Shown here: in pieces, positions 6,501-10,258 of the stretch
Position numbering within the stretch: the stretch's first letter is position 1
How the letters are laid out: each line of letters opens with the position of its first letter
Source: an uncultured Rubrobacteraceae bacterium
Lineage (GTDB): Bacteria > Actinomycetota > Rubrobacteria > Rubrobacterales > Rubrobacteraceae
Direction of reading: 5' to 3'
Length of the DNA stretch: 10,258 nt
NCBI GenBank assembly: GCA_902805985.1
Contig: CADCUW010000577.1
Location: 1-10,258 of the forward strand
The notes under the pieces: generated by a model
What the model was told of the DNA's origin: nothing
The model's database searches: none
The model's input: only the letters and a program-made list of their open reading frames with translations
Made by a program: the position numbers and the translations under genes

Positions 6501-7896
6501 GGACGCGCTTCTCTGCGTCGAGGAGGACCGCCAGATCCCGATAGAGATGATTGCGAGCGACTGGGAGAAGCGGCTCTTCAACACCGACCCCGAGCTGGAG
6601 AAGCGCTACCGCGAGCAGGAGGCACTGGCCCTGGAGGCCGCCGAGTCCGAGTCCGCGTCCGTGCGCGCGCTGGCCCCCCCGGTGACCGGCAGGGAGCCGG
6701 CCGCGGCCCTGGTACACAGCACCACCGGCCACGCCCTCGAACAGAACCTCAAGGCCCAGGTCACCGAGCACCGCAAGGCCGAAGCCGCCCACGAAGCCGC
6801 CCGCCCGCCCTCGGCGGACGGCGGCCGGTCCGGTCCCGTCGAGGGACGGAGCAACCAGCACGACGCGCCCGCGGCCGTTTCGCCCTCCGCTGCTCACGAA
6901 ACCAATGGGAACCAGGCTTCGCCGGCGCAACCCGGCAACGAGCTGGTACGCGTCGGCGGGACCGACCTGCCCGTAACCGCCGCCCCCGGAGACGCCGCCG
7001 CGGTGTTCGCCGTGACGGGTGCTGCGGACTGCGGCCCTGTTACGGCCTTCAACCTCGCCGGCGTCCTGGCTATGGCCGGCGGCCAGGGTTCCCCGGGCGG
7101 GGCGCGCGTGGTCCTCGTGGACGCCGACGGCGCACTTACCGACAAGTTCTTCTCCGGTATGCCCGACGGACCCCTCGGCGAGCTGGCCCTCGCCCTCGTC
7201 CCCGGCTGTGTCGGGACCGTTGCCAACGGAGCCGAGAAGCCCCCGACGCTCGACGACTGCCTGATCCGCGAGCCCGAGTCCGGCCTGAAGGCCCTCGTGC
7301 ATCCGGGTCCGGGCAGCGCGCTACTCCGGGTGGTGGACGCCTCCGGCGGTAAATCCGCGCCGTCCGTCCTCACGGCGGCCCTGATAAGGCATCTCAGGGA
7401 GGAAGTCGACCTGGTCGTCGCCGTGGTCGGCGAACAGGGCCAGCGCAGTCCCTACGCCCGGGAGTGGCTCCTCGCCGCCGACGGCGTGGTGGCGACCGGC
7501 TCCGACCCCGACGCGATAGCCGCCGGAGTCTCGGATTCCGAGCGTCAGAGGGGGACCAACGCGACGCTCATCGCCCCGATGGGCCGGCCGACCCTCCCGG
7601 AGGCCCTCACGAAGACGCGCGGGGTGTACACGCTTCCCGCCGTCTCCAACAAGGCGCTCGTCAGCTCATACGACGACGGCGATTTCGCGCCGATGCGGGA
7701 CCCGTACGCGGCCAAGTCGTTTACCGCGCTCGCCCAGGAGATCGCCGAGCGCACCCGCCGTCGCCACCAGAACGGCTCCAGGCCCGCCGAACGGACCAAC
7801 GGCGCCAACGGACACGCTCGCCACGAGGAGTCCTGGGAGGCCAATGAGCCCGTGATAACCGGCGGGCCCACGCCCCGAGGCAAGGAGGGAGGCTGA
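3505..7896 (+). CDS. VirB4 ATPase with fused VirB3/PrgI-like anchor and C-terminal MinD-like domain
   Basis: This 1463-residue protein is a VirB4/TraC-type ATPase, the motor that powers type IV channel and pilus assembly at the membrane. Residues 45-63 and 73-91 are two membrane helices with a short turn, resembling VirB3/PrgI proteins, which are often separate and sometimes fused to VirB4. The VirB4 N-terminal domain follows (about 100-620). The motor has Walker A GKPGIGKS at 660-667 and Walker B with Asp911-Glu912 (CYIDEQWSLL), then the conserved ITQDIVEF region. The VirB4 part ends near 1030, close to the normal size. A linker rich in Ala, Pro and charged residues (about 1030-1160) leads to a MinD/ParA-like fold (about 1165-1420). 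There VFAVTG (ending at Gly1172) and VVLVDADG (Asp1206, Asp1208) are recognisable, but no P-loop lysine is present (GAADCGPVT, 1172-1180). The frame is continuous. ATG 3505 has GGAGG with no spacer, so initiation is uncertain. Confidence 0.92.
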   Translation: MQDQRNPTTTYASGGGLESYPILKSISEPHKVTGAAGISFEMRQIYILGAFVITPMVLYQMVFRHLFTLSTGQAIAILCPLALIAFLLAFIKADGREFGWWFFKRTMGQAKEKNLVWRGRDPRTLEELRDSVQAYMPAEHVYWDMLKSKTGVYTMILKVDPISLSLASTDDKQRTHDQLEAVYNRLDFPFVEVSRSRPGNVGAYTERTRALLEREILSGSVAGSPGRASTNALTASEERFITYGSEHLAWLERMAQKHNVYDRVAYIVLPHKPNSTLAESLEFLEELKSVFWRLFAGPLGRFFPYFRGPSAREAAAGQREAEKAYAILTERCAVFQAGYEPLGIRLSVLEGTEMLNVLREEAGGGDLIHSVGASKPAPPENDAELYSPVTLEDADNYGALTDYRLDQVLARVEANRKAAPPVVAIGELTVADRISPEAIHIQDTYVKVNDTFHATLFVSELPDRVHFGILDRFLSLQGKVKISKFIRPLDKEKTDRLLSRKISQLIAAEAVTGRGDIRGTKSRERAQTSAEEAYDKIMMDEESYFELAIVVHCEADSLKDLKALVESTRTALKGALARAKLAREEMFEGYITSQLFGTNHLTKRHCTRGITTKALSSLFTFGSFRLEHENGTLYGLDKHSRSLAIVDHHVLNNQHMILFGKPGIGKSFAVKLMASRKRLRGESVILIDPEGNTGFDRVAHAVGGEYVVLGLGSPHKINPLELRDDYMNLSVLAGADVEEDEETANARARAGAFDGKVQKLVGLVNLMAAKDESLETNLSARLQGKLERIFVQTYAAAGITRDPATHHLTPPTMVTPEGGSEIPSFFDHLAEAAKSDPELQALRDDLYQWEYGSMRTIYDGQTNVDLDSKFLVLQISAANEGKGRAPIMYAILDYISGRVSDREESITCYIDEQWSLLKFALAVDLMNELWRVGRVRNTSMVGITQDIVEFTSSEKSETIIRLSACKMLLGQNRKTIDAISQYVDLSPEQKRMVSAFHKGDALLCVEEDRQIPIEMIASDWEKRLFNTDPELEKRYREQEALALEAAESESASVRALAPPVTGREPAAALVHSTTGHALEQNLKAQVTEHRKAEAAHEAARPPSADGGRSGPVEGRSNQHDAPAAVSPSAAHETNGNQASPAQPGNELVRVGGTDLPVTAAPGDAAAVFAVTGAADCGPVTAFNLAGVLAMAGGQGSPGGARVVLVDADGALTDKFFSGMPDGPLGELALALVPGCVGTVANGAEKPPTLDDCLIREPESGLKALVHPGPGSALLRVVDASGGKSAPSVLTAALIRHLREEVDLVVAVVGEQGQRSPYAREWLLAADGVVATGSDPDAIAAGVSDSERQRGTNATLIAPMGRPTLPEALTKTRGVYTLPAVSNKALVSSYDDGDFAPMRDPYAAKSFTALAQEIAERTRRRHQNGSRPAERTNGANGHARHEESWEANEPVITGGPTPRGKEGG

Positions 7897-7898
7897 GG

Positions 7899-9494
7899 AT
7901 GGCGCGCGAGTGGCAACCCGGATCCCGGCAAGAGCCGGCGTCTCCCCCTCACGACTCCTCGACGGAATCGGTCACGGGCCCGGTCGCCGTCTCCGAACCC
8001 GGCCCCGCGAAAGGCCCAGGAGGGACCACAGGTTGGTTTCCCGAGCAGGACTTCCTCCGGCGTAGCCGCCGGCCCGAAGACCAACCGGTCGACACCGAGG
8101 CCGAGACCCGCCATCAGCCGGCCGTGACGGAGCAGGAGGCCACGCCCCGCATCGATCCCAAGAACGAGGAAGTCGACCCCGGATCCCCTCGCCCGGAACA
8201 CGGAGAGCGGTACACCGAAGCCCCCACCGCGAGCGGATCGGAAAGGTCCGGCACGGACCCCGGCGAAGCGTCCGTCGACGGGTCGCCGGAGGCCGACGAA
8301 CCCCGCGAGCTTTCAGACGGAGAGGAGGGCCAGGCCGCCGAGACTCCCCCCGAGCGGAGCCGCTGGCAACGGCTGGTCAACCGCACCACGGGCGGCGGAC
8401 CACTCTCCGCGGGCCGTGTGGCGCGGGAGCGGGCGGAGCAGACCCCGCCGAGCGGCAACGGTTCGCCGGACCCGGCCCTGCAAAAAGACCCCCGGCATCG
8501 GCAAGACCCCGACCTGGAGCCGGGCGGGACGATGGACCCGTCCCTTCGTATGCGCCGCATCGCCGAGCAGATCAACCGCGGGGACAGGGACCCCTACACC
8601 GCCGAGAAGTACGACGACGAGGAAGAAGAGGAGGCGGCGCGCGAGGGGCTCGCCCGCGGCGGCCCGCTGGTCTGGCTCATAGACCACTGGAAGGTTATCG
8701 CCCTGCCGATCGGCGCCCTGTGCATGGTGCTTTTCGTCGTCGCAACGGTCGGCCTGCCGGACCTCGGCGGCGGCGAGGAGGTCGCCTCCAGCCGCGGCGG
8801 GGGTTCCCCGGGCGACTCCCCGGCGGGGGGTGGATCGTCCGAGCCCCAAGGCTCGCAGACCGCGCCCCTCTATGACTCGGGCCTCTCCTTCACCTATTCG
8901 CAGAACGAGGAGGGCGCAGTGAAGCTCTCCGCGGGCGAAGGCCTCGACTGGACGGGACGCATCGAGCGGGTCAGCAAGCAGGAGGCGCCCGAGAGCGGAG
9001 CCACAGACGGCGGGCAGGGAGACTCCGAAGGGAGCGCGGCGCAGGCGGCCGTCGAGGTGCTGCGTCTCTCCGGCCCGACCGCCGCGGAGGTGGGTCCCGG
9101 CTACGTCATGGACTCCGCATCGGAGAACGCCGGACAGAAATCCACAACCGTCTTCGCCGTCGAGGGCGAGGGCGTCCCCGACGTCCACGCCACCTTCGAC
9201 CTCTTCAGCGGCGTCTCCGGGGAGGGCCCCGCGCGGCAGTCCAACGGGACCTACGACGTCACCGCGGACTCCGGGGAGCTGATCGCCGACGGCACCTACT
9301 CGGACCACAGGACGGGCGCCTCCGGCGGGCGCGAGGTCATCCGCACCTACACCGAGCAGGTGCCCGGGGAGAGCGGCTCCCGCCAGTTCAGGGTGCGCTA
9401 CGAGGCGGACCCAGGGATACCGGTCCCGCTCCTGGCGGGCTGGCAGACGCCCCACGAGAGGCCCGAGGACCTGAAGCTGAAAGGAGCAGCGTGA
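7899..9494 (+). CDS. Single-pass membrane protein of unknown function, T4SS-associated
   Basis: I do not recognise a family. The 531-residue protein has a long N-terminal part (1-255) that looks disordered, rich in Pro, Glu, Ser, Gly and Arg, and ends in an acidic cluster (DDEEEEE, 239-245). One membrane helix follows at about 266-286. A Gly/Ser-rich spacer (about 289-320) then leads to an extracytoplasmic domain (about 325-531) of alternating hydrophobic and polar residues, as in beta-rich folds. The N-terminal part is probably cytoplasmic. The start ATG 7899 is two bases after the VirB4 stop and has AAGGAGG at 7882-7888 with 10-base spacing. Its place in the operon suggests an accessory membrane part of the secretion machine. 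The topology (cytoplasmic tail, one helix, external domain) is that of VirB8/TcpC or VirB10-like scaffold proteins, but I see no sequence match to either. Confidence 0.85.
   Translation: MAREWQPGSRQEPASPPHDSSTESVTGPVAVSEPGPAKGPGGTTGWFPEQDFLRRSRRPEDQPVDTEAETRHQPAVTEQEATPRIDPKNEEVDPGSPRPEHGERYTEAPTASGSERSGTDPGEASVDGSPEADEPRELSDGEEGQAAETPPERSRWQRLVNRTTGGGPLSAGRVARERAEQTPPSGNGSPDPALQKDPRHRQDPDLEPGGTMDPSLRMRRIAEQINRGDRDPYTAEKYDDEEEEEAAREGLARGGPLVWLIDHWKVIALPIGALCMVLFVVATVGLPDLGGGEEVASSRGGGSPGDSPAGGGSSEPQGSQTAPLYDSGLSFTYSQNEEGAVKLSAGEGLDWTGRIERVSKQEAPESGATDGGQGDSEGSAAQAAVEVLRLSGPTAAEVGPGYVMDSASENAGQKSTTVFAVEGEGVPDVHATFDLFSGVSGEGPARQSNGTYDVTADSGELIADGTYSDHRTGASGGREVIRTYTEQVPGESGSRQFRVRYEADPGIPVPLLAGWQTPHERPEDLKLKGAA
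9480..9486 (+). promoter_or_regulatory. Ribosome binding site for the GTG start at 9491
   Basis: AAAGGAG lies 4 bases before the GTG at 9491, inside the last codons of the preceding gene. It supports translation from the GTGA overlap. A second candidate, GCGGAG at 9623-9628, sits 6 bases before ATG 9635 and would give a normal-length signal peptide. Confidence 0.5.
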
Positions 9495-10258
9495 CGCGGA
9501 TAGACCCGGCCGCTGGAGGACCCGGCGGCGAGAGCGGTCGTAGAAGCAGGCGGTGGGTGAGGGGCGGCGGGACCGGCCACGGCGTGTCCCAACGCCCGGC
9601 GCGGGGCCGCCTCGACGTCGCCGCGGAGCTCTTAATGGCGCTCTGTAGCCGCGGCATCCGCCGGGCCATGTACCTGGCGAGCGTCTTCGCCTGCGCCTCG
9701 TCCCTGGCGTGGTCCGCGGCGCTTCCCGATCGGGCCCTCGCCGACACCGACCCTTCCGGTGCCCTGCACTCCCCCTACGTCACCGTCGAGCAGGCCCGGG
9801 AGGCGGGGCGCGTCGCCAGCGAGCACCCGGCCCCGCGGCCGACGCTGCTGGAGCCGAAGCCGGCGGGGGAGGGGCCCATCTACGCGTCCGGAGACCAGGG
9901 CCAGGAGCCGCTGACGTTCGAGGACGTGAACCAGCCGGATGCGGGCCAGGCCCAGGAGTTCGCCCAGATCGAGCAGCCCGGCGGGGGGTCGTCCTCCGAC
10001 TCGCCCCCGATAACGTTCGAGGACCTCGAAGGCCCTCCCCCGGTCGACGCCCCCGCGCCGACCCAGGCCGAGCAGCCAACGGCGGCGGAGTCGTTCGCGC
10101 CGACGACCAGCGCGTCGCCCTCTCCCGAGATCTCCGACGACGGCGGCGCTTACGAGCAGTCGCTCCCGCCCTCCGCCAAGCCGGGGCCTTCCGGGGACAT
10201 CATACCGACCCCGGAGCTCGTCCCCGAAGGCGAGTACGAGGAGCAGCCGCCCGTCTCC
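9491..10258 (+). CDS. Secreted Pro/Glu-rich protein, 5' part only
   Basis: The frame is open for 256 codons from GTG 9491 to the right edge with no stop, so the gene continues beyond the window. It starts in a GTGA overlap with the previous stop. An Arg/Gly-rich stretch of about 48 residues comes before a likely signal peptide: basic residues around 54-58, hydrophobic core about 60-79, and RALA before Asp85 as a plausible cleavage site. Starting at ATG 9635 (residue 49) would give an ordinary signal peptide of 36 residues. After cleavage the chain is low-complexity, rich in Pro, Glu, Ala, Ser and Gln, with two TFED motifs. No domain is recognised in the visible part; a folded domain may lie downstream. 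The context suggests a surface or wall-spanning component of the secretion system, but this is inference. Confidence 0.72.
   Translation, partial: MTRIDPAAGGPGGESGRRSRRWVRGGGTGHGVSQRPARGRLDVAAELLMALCSRGIRRAMYLASVFACASSLAWSAALPDRALADTDPSGALHSPYVTVEQAREAGRVASEHPAPRPTLLEPKPAGEGPIYASGDQGQEPLTFEDVNQPDAGQAQEFAQIEQPGGGSSSDSPPITFEDLEGPPPVDAPAPTQAEQPTAAESFAPTTSASPSPEISDDGGAYEQSLPPSAKPGPSGDIIPTPELVPEGEYEEQPPVS
9911..10024 (+). repeat. Two TFED motifs spaced 33 residues apart
   Basis: LTFEDV begins at residue 141 (base 9911) and ITFEDL at residue 174 (base 10010) of the secreted protein. Both follow Pro-containing segments and are flanked by Gln/Pro/Gly-rich sequence. The DNA shares ACGTTCGAGGAC in both copies. 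Two copies may be the beginning of a longer degenerate repeat array beyond the window, or short binding motifs in a disordered spacer. Confidence 0.4.

Noticed and set aside
4363..7302. Open frame of 979 codons on the minus strand opposite the VirB4 gene
   Set aside because: Same reason: its length follows from the strong third-position G/C bias of the plus-strand gene. The plus frame carries VirB4 motifs throughout.
6580..7896. Possibility that the MinD-like part is a separate gene joined by a frame error
   Set aside because: The frame is continuous with even codon use through the linker. I saw no strong ribosome site with a start codon at the domain border, so a true fusion is the better reading.
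1..10258. tRNA or rRNA genes, CRISPR arrays, insertion sequences, toxin-antitoxin pairs
   Set aside because: I looked for cloverleaf-like segments, regularly spaced repeats, transposase motifs and small paired genes, and saw none.

Overview
The window is high-GC DNA (about two thirds G+C or more, with strong G/C preference at third codon positions). It is packed with plus-strand genes that overlap or nearly touch, which suggests a high-GC actinobacterium. The codon style and the LuxR fragment would fit a Rubrobacter-like lineage, but that taxon is a guess. I read the region as part of a type IV secretion (conjugation-type) locus on a chromosome-borne element or a plasmid. No relaxase, integrase, att site or origin is visible.

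Layout. Positions 2-103 hold the tail of a LuxR/NarL-type DNA-binding protein, followed by two GC-rich hairpins (103-150). The stretch 104-412 is non-coding. Its downstream half contains a strong predicted RNA stem-loop (311-355) upstream of a small winged-helix protein (413-931). That gene overlaps by four bases a VirD4/TraG-family coupling ATPase (928-2721), which in turn overlaps by four bases a VirB2/TrbC-like two-helix pilin precursor (2718-3365). After a 139-base gap with a possible hairpin comes a very large VirB4 ATPase (3505-7896). It carries a VirB3/PrgI-like two-helix segment at its N terminus and an unexpected MinD/ParA-like domain with a ruined Walker A motif at its C terminus. 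It is followed two bases later by an unrecognised single-pass membrane protein with a long acidic cytoplasmic part (7899-9494). A secreted proline/glutamate-rich protein starts in a four-base overlap at 9491 and runs off the window.

How the genes work together (inference from family roles): the coupling ATPase would bring substrate, probably DNA, to the channel. The VirB4 ATPase with its fused membrane anchor would power channel or pilus assembly, and the pilin would form the surface filament. The last two proteins would be accessory membrane and surface parts of an envelope without a Gram-negative outer-membrane core complex. The most unusual item is the VirB4 plus MinD-like pseudo-ATPase fusion, which may place or organise the machine much as VirC1 or TadZ do in other systems. 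A second point is that the predicted mature pilin begins with Gln and ends with Gly, the same end pairing as the cyclic Agrobacterium T-pilin.
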